64,000 nucleotides of DNA from Staphylococcus sp. CAG:324 (GCA_000433035.1 FR890812.1:1-64000); one strand, 5' to 3'; positions 7,433 to 17,451 are shown, counted from the first letter of the stretch. The notes: a model not told the origin generated them from the letters alone. Numbers and translations are program-made.

Positions 7433-8312
7433 TAAAGTTGTTATTTTAAGTGATAGTACATGTGATTTAGGTGAAGATTTATTAAAAAAATATAATATTT
7501 TTGTAATACCTTTGCATGTTAATTTTGATAATGAATCCTATTTAGATGGGAAAGAAATTCAATTAGAAGATTTGTATAAAAAGGTAGAGGAAAAGAAAAA
7601 ATTGCCAACTACATCGGCGGCATCATATGGTGAAATAAAAGACTTTTTCACAAAATATTTAGACGAAGGGTATGATATTGTATATACTGGAATTAGTTCT
7701 AAAATGTCAGCTACCTTTAATGTTGCATGTTCGGTTAGAGAAGATTTAGATAAGGAACGAATTTTTTTAGTTGATAGTGGCAATTTGTCAACAGGTATTG
7801 GTTTAGTTCTATTAAAAGCAGCTACTTTTCGTGATCAAGGATTTTCTGCTAAGGAGATAGCGGAAAAACTTGAAGAGATAGTACCTCGTGTTAAATCACA
7901 ATTTGTTATAGATACGCTTGATTATCTTTACAAAGGGGGAAGATGTAGCAGTGTAGCTTATGTCTTTTCAAAAGTATTAAAGGTAAAACCTTTAATTGTT
8001 GTTAGAGAAAAGACAATGCAAGTAGGAGCAAAATTTATTGGTAGTATTACTAAAGCCCAAAAAGGAATGACCAATATATTTTTAAAGGATTTCCCGAATA
8101 TTGATAAGGAGTTTGTTTTTATTACGCATACTTTATCATTTGATGGAGCGAATTATATTAAATCATTAATTTCTAATGTAAGTGGCGAAATTGAGAATTT
8201 GTATGAAACTGTTGCAGGATGCGTAATTGGTTCTCATTGTGGAAAAAATACAATTGGTATTTTATATATTATGAAAGATGAGATAGTCAAAAAACAAGAA
8301 AATGTTATATAA
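7425..8312 (+). CDS. DegV family fatty-acid-binding protein
   Basis: 295 residues. It opens with VVILSDSTCDLG and has the TTSAASYGEI and YTGISSKMSATF blocks typical of DegV proteins, which bind a fatty acid between two alpha/beta domains. In Gram-positives such proteins (FakB) present fatty acids to the kinase FakA. No fakA is in the window. It overlaps the 5'-nucleotidase gene by 8 nt, so translation is probably coupled. A second DegV lies at 54048. The fatty-acid role is family knowledge; specificity is unknown. Confidence 0.9.
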   Translation: MSNKVVILSDSTCDLGEDLLKKYNIFVIPLHVNFDNESYLDGKEIQLEDLYKKVEEKKKLPTTSAASYGEIKDFFTKYLDEGYDIVYTGISSKMSATFNVACSVREDLDKERIFLVDSGNLSTGIGLVLLKAATFRDQGFSAKEIAEKLEEIVPRVKSQFVIDTLDYLYKGGRCSSVAYVFSKVLKVKPLIVVREKTMQVGAKFIGSITKAQKGMTNIFLKDFPNIDKEFVFITHTLSFDGANYIKSLISNVSGEIENLYETVAGCVIGSHCGKNTIGILYIMKDEIVKKQENVI

Positions 8313-8340
8313 TAGAAATATAATATTTAGATAGTAAAAG

Positions 8341-8376
8341 TACCATTAGATGATAAAATCTAATGGTATTATTTTT
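8341..8376 (+). terminator. Rho-independent terminator
   Basis: Perfect 11-bp stem TACCATTAGAT / ATCTAATGGTA with GATAAA loop, then a T-rich run. It ends the nucleotidase-degV operon just before the Shine-Dalgarno of the U32 gene. Confidence 0.85.
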
Positions 8377-8386
8377 AGGAGGATAA

Positions 8387-10597
8387 ATGAAACGTGTAGA
8401 GTTACTTGCCCCTGCAAAAGATTTATATACCGCAAAGGTAGCAATAGAAGCAGGTGCTAATGCGGTATATCTTGGTGGAAAAAGCTTTGGTGCTAGATTT
8501 TTTGCAACTAATTTGGAAAATGAAGATTTAAAAGAGGCTGTACTATTTGCTCATACAAGAGGAGCAAAGGTTTATGTTACGGTAAATACTATAGTGTATC
8601 AATCCGAATGGAATCAACTGATTGAATATTTAGATTATTTATCAAAAATTGATGTTGATGCCATTATTGTACAAGATTTAGGTGTTCTTTATTATGTTAG
8701 AAGTAAATATCCTCATATGGAAGTTCACGCATCAACACAAATGAATATTTACAATGAAAGAGGATTAGAAATTTTAAACCAGTTAGGTGTAAAAAGAGTT
8801 GTTTTAGCAAGAGAAACTTCACTTGAGATGATAAAAAAGTTGAAAAATCAAGAGATTGAATTAGAAGTATTTGTTCATGGTGCCCTTTGCTTTTGTGCCT
8901 CTGGTAATTGTTTGATGAGTTATGCTATTGGTAATAGAAGTGGCAATAGGGGAAAATGTGCTCAACCTTGTCGCAAAACCTATACATTATATGAAAATCA
9001 AACAAAAATTTCAGCTACTGCCGCTTTGATGTCTATGAAAGATCTTTGTACGATTCAAGAGATAGATAAATTGATAGAAGCTGGAATTACTTCTTTTAAA
9101 ATTGAAGGAAGAATGAAAAGTGCTGAATATGTTTATACTACGGTAAAAGCGTATAAAAAAGCAATAGATGCTTATTATGATAAAATACCAATGATGCATA
9201 TAGATGATGAAGTGCTGAAAATGAAAATGGTTTTTAATCGACAATTTACAAAGGGTTATCTTTTGAATGAAAAGAATAGTTTATTCACTAATATCGATCA
9301 TGTAAATCATCAGGGTATTGTCATTGGCAAAATTATTAGATGTGATTCCAAAAAAATCGAAATCAAATTATCATCAGATTTGACAAAACAGGATGCTCTT
9401 CGAATCAATACACCTAGTGGTATTGGTTTTTATGTACAGAAGATGTTTGTTGATGGTGAGGAAAGAACCAATGCTAGGGCTAATGAAATAGTAAAAATCC
9501 CAATTGGAGTAAAAAATGCTTTAGGAAAAGAAGTTTTAAAAACCAAATCAGCTGATTTAAGTGTCGAAGTGAAAAAATTTATGTTAAAGGAACAGATTAA
9601 AATTCCCCTTTATGGCAAATTTTATTTGAAAATTGGTCAGCAAGCAAAACTTATCGTTACAGATAATAAAAATACTGTTGAAGTAGTTACCGATAGCGTG
9701 TTAAATCATTATAGTAATCATCCTCAAAATGATATTTTTTACATTAATAGTCTAAATAAATTAGGCGATACTCCCTTTTATTTTGCAAATATATCTATTG
9801 ATACGGATCAAAAAGCTTTTATAAGTTTAAAGGAGTTAAATCATTTGCGAAAAAAAGCTATCCATAATTTAATTGAAAAAAGAAATAGCAAAGGAGTAGC
9901 ACAGTATCATCCTTTCATAGTAGAACAAAACAAATATTTTAAATTTGCTCCAACCTTTGAAGCAATTGTTCATACAGAAGAACAATATCAAATATGTAAA
10001 AAATATGGTATTCAAACAATTTATACGGATTATCCATCTTCGATGATGACGGTTTCTCGTTTTTTGCTCAAAAATCAAAGAAATCATATGATTCATAATG
10101 TAGGACATATTGAAAAAAATAATGTTGCTTCACCTTATTTTAATATTGTGAATAAACAAGCAATTGAATGTATTAAAAATTTAGGTATTAGTAAAATTTA
10201 TTTATCATATGAATTAGATTTAACACAAATAAAATTATTGGATTTGAATAAAGTTGAAGCAAATATTGGAATTCCTATTTATGGAAAGATGGATATGATG
10301 GTGTTTAAGCATTGTATGATTGCTAAAGCCAAAGGCTACATTAAGAAATCTTGTCAACAGTGTTGGAATAATATGTATGATTTAGAAGATGAATATCATA
10401 ATAAATTTAGACTTTTTCCCAATCCTACAGATGATTGTACTTTGCGATTGATCAATGATAAGCCTATTGATTTGATAAATCAAATTGACTTATTTAAAAA
10501 AGAAGGGATTAATCTTTACCTATTGACATTTACTACCGAAAATTGTGATGAAACAGAAAAAATTCTAAAAAGATTGAAATTAAAGCGGGATAGCTAA
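8387..10597 (+). CDS. U32 family protein (RNA hydroxylation, RlhA/TrhP type)
   Basis: 736 residues. It begins VELLAPAKDLYTAKVAIEAG, the TIM-barrel start of the U32 family, with GANAVYLGG and HASTQMNI nearby. A Cys cluster between about residues 167 and 194 (CFCASGNC...GKCAQPC) is the expected iron-sulfur ligand set. A later DUF3656-like region and a C-terminal CQQC pair complete the long form. Members called collagenases or peptidases are now known to hydroxylate tRNA U34 (TrhP) or 23S rRNA (RlhA) using prephenate. Which RNA is modified here is undecided. AGGAGG lies before the ATG. It is transcribed alone and ends in a bidirectional terminator. Confidence 0.9.
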   Translation: MKRVELLAPAKDLYTAKVAIEAGANAVYLGGKSFGARFFATNLENEDLKEAVLFAHTRGAKVYVTVNTIVYQSEWNQLIEYLDYLSKIDVDAIIVQDLGVLYYVRSKYPHMEVHASTQMNIYNERGLEILNQLGVKRVVLARETSLEMIKKLKNQEIELEVFVHGALCFCASGNCLMSYAIGNRSGNRGKCAQPCRKTYTLYENQTKISATAALMSMKDLCTIQEIDKLIEAGITSFKIEGRMKSAEYVYTTVKAYKKAIDAYYDKIPMMHIDDEVLKMKMVFNRQFTKGYLLNEKNSLFTNIDHVNHQGIVIGKIIRCDSKKIEIKLSSDLTKQDALRINTPSGIGFYVQKMFVDGEERTNARANEIVKIPIGVKNALGKEVLKTKSADLSVEVKKFMLKEQIKIPLYGKFYLKIGQQAKLIVTDNKNTVEVVTDSVLNHYSNHPQNDIFYINSLNKLGDTPFYFANISIDTDQKAFISLKELNHLRKKAIHNLIEKRNSKGVAQYHPFIVEQNKYFKFAPTFEAIVHTEEQYQICKKYGIQTIYTDYPSSMMTVSRFLLKNQRNHMIHNVGHIEKNNVASPYFNIVNKQAIECIKNLGISKIYLSYELDLTQIKLLDLNKVEANIGIPIYGKMDMMVFKHCMIAKAKGYIKKSCQQCWNNMYDLEDEYHNKFRLFPNPTDDCTLRLINDKPIDLINQIDLFKKEGINLYLLTFTTENCDETEKILKRLKLKRDS

Positions 10598-10649
10598 AAA
10601 GTATAGGAAATTTTTAATAAACTATTTATTTCACTTGAATTGTAAAATA

Positions 10650-10708
10650 AAAAGACTATTTGAAATTACTTTATTAAGAAATTGAATAAAGAACAAATAG
10701 TCTTTTTT
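10650..10708. terminator. Bidirectional terminator between convergent genes
   Basis: AAAAGACTATTTG (10650-10662) pairs with CAAATAGTCTTTT (10694-10706), with an inner CTTTATT / AATAAAG stem. A-run and T-run on the two sides let it serve both the U32 gene and the MFS gene on the other strand. Confidence 0.85.
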
Positions 10709-10726
10709 ATTAGAATGTTGTATTAA

Positions 10727-12160
10727 TTAATCAACATCAAGAGCATCGAGACCCTTTTTGGATAATATTTTCTGATGCTTTTTTTCTTTGAAGAAAAGCA
10801 TTGATAAAAAGGCAAGTATCATTAAAATGGCTGAATAAATATAAAGGAGTTTTAAACTAGATTCGCTTTTGTACATAATAATGCCAACTAAGATAGGAGT
10901 AATTGTTTGTGCTACCATTGAAATTGTATAATAATAGCCAGTATATTTCCCAATATTATTTCTAGATGACATTTCTACCATCATTGGATAGGAATTGGCA
11001 TTAATCAAAGCCCAACCAGCTCCACATAGGGCTATACAAATATAAATGGGGATAACGCTAAATGGTAATTGATTATTATTTTTTTCAATCAATTGATGAT
11101 ATTCTTCGTTAAATACGCCATTGAAAAAGAAATATAAAAGTATAATTACAAATCCAATTGCTAGGGCAGCTATTCCAATTAAAACAGTATTTTTACGACC
11201 GATTTTAGAAGGCAAATTTGCTGCTAAAAGAAAAGTAAGAATTGATGAAATGGTCAAAATAATCACAATTGTTGAAGCAATACCTTCATCTCCTAAAATT
11301 TTTTTACAAAATAAACTATTAAAAGTTTCAATAGCATTAAAAGACATAAACCAAAGCAGAACTCCAATCAGTAATACAATAAAATTTTTCTTATCCGCTT
11401 TACTTAAAGGTTTATTTTCGGATACTTCACCAAGTGTTTCGCTTAATTTTTCCCCATATTCGATATCTTCTTGATTTTCTTTTAACAGTTTATTTTCATT
11501 AATTTTAAATATCAATAATAGCATGGCAAGAATCATAAAAAAACTAGCTATACAAAAAGCAAGAATAGCGTTGCCTTTATTTGTTGGCTCCCAATTTGTA
11601 ATACTAGAATCTTTGGCTATTTTTAGAAAAAGTGCTAAACCGCCTGCTAAAATAGCACCGAGATAACCTACAAAGTTGATTATTCCATTAGCTTTAGAGC
11701 GAAGAGGTTTAGGAGTCACATCGGGCATCAGTGCTACAGCAGGATTGCGATACATATTCATAATAATTAAAATAACAGCCATCATAATGATAACGCCTAA
11801 TAAAGATTCAATATAGAACATAATTGCAATGAGTGGGAAAAAAAGCGCAGATAAAATCATTCCAATAACGATATAAGGCATTCTTTTCCCATATTTGCAA
11901 TTGGTTTTATCAGATAAACTACCAAAAAGAGGAAGCATAAAAATAGCTAATGCATTATCACCAGCCATAATAATACCAATAATAAATTCATTGCTTTCAC
12001 CATATTTTTTTCTAAGTAAGTAATCTAAAAATAAAGGACAATAATTATTATACATTTGCCAAAGCATTAAAATAGAAAAAAAAGCGCATCCAATGTATAA
12101 GGTGTTTTTTGTATTTAATTTTAAAGTTTTATTATTTTCAATTGATTGATTTGATTCCAT
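10727..12160 (-). CDS. MFS transporter, SLC45/GPH-like sugar permease
   Basis: 477 residues with about 12 membrane helices. The motif PLFGSLSDKTNCKYGKRMPY between helices 2 and 3 is the loop of the MFS/GPH type in which a glycoside or sugar is moved with a cation. A large cytoplasmic loop lies near residues 230-260. The start has AGGAGT 7 nt upstream on the minus strand. It is separated from the MATE gene upstream by 71 nt that contain a palindrome. The substrate is not evident; oligosaccharide uptake would fit the subfamily. Confidence 0.85.
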   Translation of the reverse strand: MESNQSIENNKTLKLNTKNTLYIGCAFFSILMLWQMYNNYCPLFLDYLLRKKYGESNEFIIGIIMAGDNALAIFMLPLFGSLSDKTNCKYGKRMPYIVIGMILSALFFPLIAIMFYIESLLGVIIMMAVILIIMNMYRNPAVALMPDVTPKPLRSKANGIINFVGYLGAILAGGLALFLKIAKDSSITNWEPTNKGNAILAFCIASFFMILAMLLLIFKINENKLLKENQEDIEYGEKLSETLGEVSENKPLSKADKKNFIVLLIGVLLWFMSFNAIETFNSLFCKKILGDEGIASTIVIILTISSILTFLLAANLPSKIGRKNTVLIGIAALAIGFVIILLYFFFNGVFNEEYHQLIEKNNNQLPFSVIPIYICIALCGAGWALINANSYPMMVEMSSRNNIGKYTGYYYTISMVAQTITPILVGIIMYKSESSLKLLYIYSAILMILAFLSMLFFKEKKHQKILSKKGLDALDVD

Positions 12161-12179
12161 ATCATACTCCTATTTTTCA

Positions 12180-12203
12180 TTGATATATTTTATAGTATAT
12201 CAA
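12180..12203 (-). promoter_or_regulatory. Palindrome in front of the MFS gene
   Basis: TTGATATA and TATATCAA form a perfect 8-bp inverted repeat around CTATAAAA (minus-strand reading), about 20 nt before the start codon. It could be an operator over a TATAAA -10. It has no T-run, so it is not an obvious terminator. Confidence 0.4.
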
Positions 12204-12231
12204 AAAAAGAATTTTTTTGCAAAAGAAAAAA

Positions 12232-13635
12232 TCAAATTGCTTTGATTTCTTCTTTTTTAGTTATAAATAGATGTTTAATAGTGTAAGAAGTTACAAAAAT
12301 AAAAATAAGACAACAACCTATTTCTGAAATTGGATATGCCCACCATATGGCATCATCATTTTTCGTTATTATTTTTAAAATTAGTGCTGTTGGTATTAAA
12401 ATAACTGCTTGACGTAGGATACTCATGAGAGTTGATTTATAGCCATGACCGATAGCTTGAAACATTGATGATATAATAATCGAAATCGCAGCGGGAATAA
12501 AACAAAGACTAATAATACGAAAAGCCCTAATAGCTAGATTAGAAATATCACCTAACTGAAAAGAAGCAGTAATTATTTCAGAACCAAATTGAAAAATCAA
12601 TAAACCTACGGTCATAATAATGAAAGAGGTGAGCATAGATAGTTGGAAGGTTTTAAGAAATCTTTCTTTTTCCTTAGCACCATAGTTATAGCCCATAATA
12701 GGCATCGCTCCTTGTGTCAAACCAAATACGGGCATAAAAATGAACGATTGAACTTTAAAATATGTACCAAGAATTGTTACACCATTAGATGATAAAATTC
12801 GGTTTAAAATAATTGTTGTAATGGCATTAATAGAATTCATAATGGCTACTGCAAGTCCAACATTAAAAATATCTCGAATAATTATTTTTTCTATTTTAAA
12901 TTGTTTATAATTAAAGGAAACTTGTTGTTTTTTAAAAATAATAATGGAGGTTACGAAAAGACCAGAAATACATTGGGCAATAACTGTTGCAATTGCGGCA
13001 CCCCTAACGCCAAGTCCTAGACCAAAAGGTAGACCAATTCCTTCACCTGCTTGAAAAATAAAAATAGGATCAAGAATAATATTAGTAATAGCACCAATAA
13101 GTTGGGAAATCATTGGAGTTATCATATTGCCTGTTCCTTGAAGAATTTTGCTAATTACAACTTCAAAATAGGAGCCTATGCTAAAAGCCATTACAATTTG
13201 TAAATATTGAATAGATAAATGTTTTATATTTTCACTATCATGATAAATCATCATAAAGAGTTTAGGAACAAAGAAACTACAACTAAGAGTAATAAGATAC
13301 GCAAAGAAAGTAATAATAAGACCCGTTTTAGCAGCATCATCAGCTTTTTTTTGTTTTTTGGCTCCCAGACATCTTGAAATGACCGAACTCGTACCTACAC
13401 CAATACCAAGTGAAATTGCGAGTACAATCATTTGAATAGGAAAAGCATAATTTAATGCGGTAAGTTCATTATTTGTTTCAGTTATTCTTGAAACGTAAAG
13501 ACTATCAACTATATTATATAAAGCTTGGATTAGCATTGAAAAAATGGCAGGTATACTCATCGTAAATAGGAGTTTTCCAATTTTAGAGGTTGCCATTTTA
13601 TGGGTTGTTTTAATTTGTTTCACATTCGTTTCCAA
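12232..13635 (-). CDS. MATE family efflux transporter
   Basis: 467 residues with about 12 membrane helices in two similar halves. The N-terminal PAIFSMLIQALYNIVDSLYV and later GVGTSSVISRCLGAKKQKKA patterns are typical of MATE/NorM-like cation-drug antiporters. The start is a TTG: AGGAGGG lies 7 nt before it and no ATG is better placed, so METN begins with a non-ATG codon. It is divergent from the two-component genes. The transported compound cannot be told from sequence. Confidence 0.92.
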   Translation of the reverse strand: METNVKQIKTTHKMATSKIGKLLFTMSIPAIFSMLIQALYNIVDSLYVSRITETNNELTALNYAFPIQMIVLAISLGIGVGTSSVISRCLGAKKQKKADDAAKTGLIITFFAYLITLSCSFFVPKLFMMIYHDSENIKHLSIQYLQIVMAFSIGSYFEVVISKILQGTGNMITPMISQLIGAITNIILDPIFIFQAGEGIGLPFGLGLGVRGAAIATVIAQCISGLFVTSIIIFKKQQVSFNYKQFKIEKIIIRDIFNVGLAVAIMNSINAITTIILNRILSSNGVTILGTYFKVQSFIFMPVFGLTQGAMPIMGYNYGAKEKERFLKTFQLSMLTSFIIMTVGLLIFQFGSEIITASFQLGDISNLAIRAFRIISLCFIPAAISIIISSMFQAIGHGYKSTLMSILRQAVILIPTALILKIITKNDDAIWWAYPISEIGCCLIFIFVTSYTIKHLFITKKEEIKAI

Positions 13636-13729
13636 CGTTATCCCTCCTAAATCTTATTTATTATACATAAAAAAACAAAGTTAGTCAAAAATATTGCAAT
13701 CAATTAAATTTATAGAAAAATTACTAAAT

Positions 13730-13773
13730 TTTCAGTTAAATTTCACGATAAAACCTATAAAATATGATATAAT
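13730..13773 (+). promoter_or_regulatory. Promoter region with 11-bp-spaced direct repeat
   Basis: TTTCAG (13730) and TTTCAC (13741) are spaced 11 bp start to start, the spacing used by OmpR/PhoB regulators. TATAAT lies at 13768-13773, 33 nt before the response-regulator ATG. This is a candidate autoregulatory site. Confidence 0.4.
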
Positions 13774-13805
13774 AATCATAACTATTAAGAAATTGTGAGG
13801 AAATT

Positions 13806-14492
13806 ATGCCAAAAATTTTAATTGTAGATGATGAATTAAATATTAGAGAACTTGTAAAAAAATATGCTGTCTTTGAAAATTTTGAATCAGATACTGCAAC
13901 AAATGGAATAGAGGCTATTGAGATGTGCAAACATAATGAATATGATTTAGTTATTATGGATATTATGATGCCGGAACTTGATGGCTTTTCCGCCGTTAAA
14001 GAAATTAGGAAAACAAGTGATGTGCCTGTAATTATGCTTTCAGCAAGATCGGAAGAATATGACAAATTATATGGTTTTGATTTGGGGATTGATGATTATG
14101 TGACTAAACCTTTTTCGCCCAAAGAACTTATGATGAGAGTCAATGCTGTAATGAATAGAGTAGGTACAAAAAATAAAAAAATAGATGGCAGTGATACTTG
14201 GAATTATAAAAATCTTCGAATTGATTTCAGTGCTCATATTGTGTATATAGATGGTGAAAGAACAGAACTTACGCCCAAAGAATATGAACTTTTAGTTTAT
14301 TTGACCAAAAATGCTAATATTGCTATTACAAGAGAACAACTTTTAGAAAAAGTATGGGGTTATGATTACTATGGTGATGATCGAACATTAGATACACACA
14401 TGAAATCACTGCGAAAAAAGTTGGGACAGTACGCTGATAATATTATTACAATAAGAAGGGTTGGTTATCGATTTGAAACTGAAAACTACTAG
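13806..14492 (+). CDS. OmpR/PhoB family response regulator
   Basis: 228 residues. The receiver domain covers 1-120 with the acidic pair D8-D9, phospho-acceptor D52 (VIMDIMMP) and the VTKPF lysine near 102. A winged-helix DNA-binding domain covers about 130-226, with the VWGYDYYGDDRTLDTHM recognition region. GTGAGGA precedes the ATG. The 3' end overlaps the histidine kinase gene, so the pair is translationally coupled. The downstream HtrA protease suggests an envelope-stress role like CssRS or PhoPR-type systems; that is inference. Confidence 0.95.
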   Translation: MPKILIVDDELNIRELVKKYAVFENFESDTATNGIEAIEMCKHNEYDLVIMDIMMPELDGFSAVKEIRKTSDVPVIMLSARSEEYDKLYGFDLGIDDYVTKPFSPKELMMRVNAVMNRVGTKNKKIDGSDTWNYKNLRIDFSAHIVYIDGERTELTPKEYELLVYLTKNANIAITREQLLEKVWGYDYYGDDRTLDTHMKSLRKKLGQYADNIITIRRVGYRFETENY

Positions 14493-16005
14493 TTTGATGT
14501 GGAAGTTATTTTTTGCAATTTTGATATTTGCAACCATCATTGTACTAGTTTTTATTATTTTTCAAATAGCATTGTTAGGTAGATTTTATCGAAGCAATAA
14601 AATAAATAGAACTACTGAACTCATTTATGAAGTCAGTGCTGCAATTGAAAATCAAGATATTCAAAACTTTATTCAAGATGAAAGTCTTTTAGTAAGCAAT
14701 TTAGAAAAAATTTCTCTAGATGAAGAAGCAGCTATTTATCTTTACGCAAAACCTCTTATTATTACTAGCAATGACAAACTTTTATATTCTAATACGCTGA
14801 TTTATAAAACTATTAGTGGTGGTTCATTTAATAAATTAGAACCAACTTTGATTGATGAGATATGGCGAAAGGCGAAAACAACTTCATATGATAAATTTTA
14901 TGCTATTATTTCGGTTAATCCTGTACCAAGTTTTGATCAAATTCAAATATTAAGTGTAGAAAGTCCAACTAAACAATTAACTAGAGATCTCTCTAGTCAA
15001 AATGATTCAATTATGTGCTGTTCATTTGTAAAATTAAGTGATGGCGAAACTTATTTATTAGTTTTAGATAACAAAATTATCCCTGTTGAATCAGCTGTAG
15101 ATACTTTAAAATTACAACTGACTTATATTGCGATTATCGTGGTTATCTTTACAATTATTATAGCAATTCTTATTTCAAGATATATTTCTAAACCAATCTC
15201 AGTAATGAATGAAACGGCTAAATTAATGGCTAAAGGGAATTATGATGTAGTTTTTGAGGGTGAAGGATATTTAGAAATCAATGAATTAAATCAAACCTTA
15301 AATAATACGATTGCGGAGTTACGAAAAACAGAAACATTAAGAAGGGAGCTTATGGCTAATGTTTCTCATGATTTACGAACACCACTTACGATGATTAAAG
15401 GTTATGCTGAGATGATGCAGGATTTACCTGGTGAAAATAATCCTAAGAATTTGCAAATTATAATTGATGAAGTAAATCGCTTGAATGTGCTTGTGAACGA
15501 CATGTTAGATTTATCAAAAATTTCTAGTAAAACTATTGAACTTCACCCTCAATTATATTCAATTACTGACAATCTCATTGAAATTGTTGAGCGATATCAA
15601 AAATTTCAAGAAAATAAAGAATTTCAATTTATTTTAAATTATGATCAAAATGTAAATGTAATAGCAGACGAAAGTAAATTAGATCAAGTTATTTATAATT
15701 TTATTAACAATGCTATTAATTATAGTGGTGATGCTAAAAAAATTGAAATCAATCAAGTTGTTGAGAACAATTATGTTAAAATTAGTGTGAAAGACTATGG
15801 CGTTGGAATTAAAAAGGAAAAACTAGAATATATTTGGGATCGTTATTATCGAATTGATAAAGGTCATCAAAGATCTATTCAAGGATCTGGACTTGGTCTT
15901 TCCATTGTTAAAGGAATTTTAGAATATCACAATTTTGAGTATGGAGTTGAATCGACTGTAGGTTCTGGCAGCACGTTCTGGTTTAAAATGCCTATTAAGA
16001 AATAA
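14473..16005 (+). CDS. Sensor histidine kinase
   Basis: About 510 residues. It has two membrane helices (about 8-36 and 213-236) around an external sensor domain, a HAMP segment (about 237-290), the H-box SHDLRTPLTMIKGY with its His near 298, then the N-box, DYGVGI and GSGLGLSIVKG of the ATPase domain. The start is uncertain: TTG 14473 gives a Lys-rich start inside the regulator gene, TTG 14461 is earlier and ATG 14497 comes right after the regulator stop. The Shine-Dalgarno AGAAGGG favours a TTG. The sensor domain has no recognised fold. It should phosphorylate the regulator encoded just before it. Confidence 0.92.
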   Translation: MKLKTTSLMWKLFFAILIFATIIVLVFIIFQIALLGRFYRSNKINRTTELIYEVSAAIENQDIQNFIQDESLLVSNLEKISLDEEAAIYLYAKPLIITSNDKLLYSNTLIYKTISGGSFNKLEPTLIDEIWRKAKTTSYDKFYAIISVNPVPSFDQIQILSVESPTKQLTRDLSSQNDSIMCCSFVKLSDGETYLLVLDNKIIPVESAVDTLKLQLTYIAIIVVIFTIIIAILISRYISKPISVMNETAKLMAKGNYDVVFEGEGYLEINELNQTLNNTIAELRKTETLRRELMANVSHDLRTPLTMIKGYAEMMQDLPGENNPKNLQIIIDEVNRLNVLVNDMLDLSKISSKTIELHPQLYSITDNLIEIVERYQKFQENKEFQFILNYDQNVNVIADESKLDQVIYNFINNAINYSGDAKKIEINQVVENNYVKISVKDYGVGIKKEKLEYIWDRYYRIDKGHQRSIQGSGLGLSIVKGILEYHNFEYGVESTVGSGSTFWFKMPIKK

Positions 16006-16114
16006 TTTAAATATTTTTTAGAATTTGATAAGAAGTTTTTCATTTTAATATCATAATGAGAGCGTATAATTTTACTATATTGTTGAATAAGATAGAAAAG
16101 AGGTAGATAAATCA

Positions 16115-17350
16115 ATGATAAAAAGAAAATTTAAGATGTATTGTATTGCTTTAATAATGACAGCAGTTGCTTTTCTTACGAGTTGTACAGGTATTACTTT
16201 TACAACAAGCAAAAAAGAAACCGTCGATGTAGAAAATAAAATTACAAATACTGTTGTCAATTATGAAAATATTACAATTGATGATTTGGAAAATTGTATA
16301 GTGAATACAACAAAAATGGTTGAAAATGCAGTAATTGGTGTAACGCTAAAAGCGAATTATACGACTTCAATTATGGGAAGACCTATTACTTCAGAAGATA
16401 CTGAAAGCATTGGTAGTGGTGTAATATATAAAAGAATTGAAAATAAAGACACTGATGGTAATATTATCAGCTATACGTATTATGTTGTTACAAATCGTCA
16501 TGTCATTACTGGTAGTAATGCAAATTATGAATATAAAATCTATGCTTATCTTGGATATGAAGATCTTGAAATTGAAGCAGAGATTGTAGGTTATGATACA
16601 AAAGTTGATATGGCTGTCATTAAATTTGATCATTCAACATACATTCAGCCAGTTGAATTTGCTAACAGTGATGAGGTTGAAAAAGGTCAATTTGTGATTG
16701 CAATCGGTAATCCTGATGGATATGATTATTATGGTTCTGCAACATTAGGAATTGTAAGTGGTGAACTTCGATATATTAGTGATGATACAGATGGTGATAA
16801 TGTGAATGATTTTAATGCCACTTATATTCAACATGATGCCTCAATCAATCCTGGTAATTCTGGTGGTGGCTTGTTTACAATAGATGGAAAATTAATTGGC
16901 ATTAATACTTTAAAAATTGTTGATGAGGAAATTGATAATATGGGTTTTGCTATTCCTTCAAATGTGATTAAAAGTTTGATTGAAAATTATATTGAAAAAG
17001 ATATAGAAATTACAAGACCTAGACTAGGTATTACAGGATCAAATGTGCGAGAATTAACGAATGCGGTGATTGCAGCTAACGGATTATTAGAAATTCCAGA
17101 TATTTACGGCACAAGCAAACCATATGGTATTTATGTTGTTAATATTACTGCTGGTGGTTCATTAAGTGGAAGTGGTGTGCAAAAAGATGATATTATTTTG
17201 ACCTTTGATGGAGAAAAATTAACAAGTCTCAATATTTTAAGTGCAAAGCTTAATTCACTTACAGAATATTTCATTGGCTCTGAAGTACAGATAAGTTATT
17301 ATTCAAGAAGCCAAAAAGAGATTATTACTGAAACAATCCTATTGAAATAA
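16115..17350 (+). CDS. htrA: HtrA/DegP-like serine protease, lipoprotein
   Basis: 411 residues. The N-terminus is a signal peptide with a TSC lipobox near residue 24, so it is probably membrane-anchored on the outside rather than by a helix as in Bacillus HtrA. The catalytic triad is visible: His in VVTNRHVI, Asp in VDMAVIKFD and Ser in the GNSGG loop. A single PDZ domain follows at about 305-405. Such proteases clear misfolded exported proteins. It lies 109 nt after the two-component genes with its own -10 (TATAAT near 16065), so it may be a regulon member rather than part of the operon. Confidence 0.92.
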   Translation: MIKRKFKMYCIALIMTAVAFLTSCTGITFTTSKKETVDVENKITNTVVNYENITIDDLENCIVNTTKMVENAVIGVTLKANYTTSIMGRPITSEDTESIGSGVIYKRIENKDTDGNIISYTYYVVTNRHVITGSNANYEYKIYAYLGYEDLEIEAEIVGYDTKVDMAVIKFDHSTYIQPVEFANSDEVEKGQFVIAIGNPDGYDYYGSATLGIVSGELRYISDDTDGDNVNDFNATYIQHDASINPGNSGGGLFTIDGKLIGINTLKIVDEEIDNMGFAIPSNVIKSLIENYIEKDIEITRPRLGITGSNVRELTNAVIAANGLLEIPDIYGTSKPYGIYVVNITAGGSLSGSGVQKDDIILTFDGEKLTSLNILSAKLNSLTEYFIGSEVQISYYSRSQKEIITETILLK

Positions 17351-17355
17351 TCTGA

Positions 17356-17397
17356 AAACGCTGATTTTAAATGAATCAGCGTTTATTTTGTTTTTTT
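17356..17397 (+). terminator. Terminator after htrA
   Basis: Perfect 11-bp stem AAACGCTGATT / AATCAGCGTTT with a 7-nt loop and a long T-rich tail. Confidence 0.9.
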
Positions 17398-17417
17398 AAC
17401 AAAAAATATGTTATAAT
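17388..17417 (+). promoter_or_regulatory. Promoter of murI
   Basis: TTGTTT, an 18-nt spacer and TATAAT (17412-17417), 35 nt before the murI start. The -35 lies in the T-tail of the preceding terminator. Confidence 0.6.
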
Positions 17418-17451
17418 AAATAAAACGTATAAAATGATGTGAGGTAATATT

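Noticed and set aside
8387..10597. Secreted collagenase
   Set aside because: There is no signal peptide, and the iron-sulfur Cys cluster fits the RNA-hydroxylation members of the U32 family.
13736..14065. 109-codon minus-strand frame over the response regulator
   Set aside because: It is antisense to the receiver domain and is Ser/Ile-rich without motifs.
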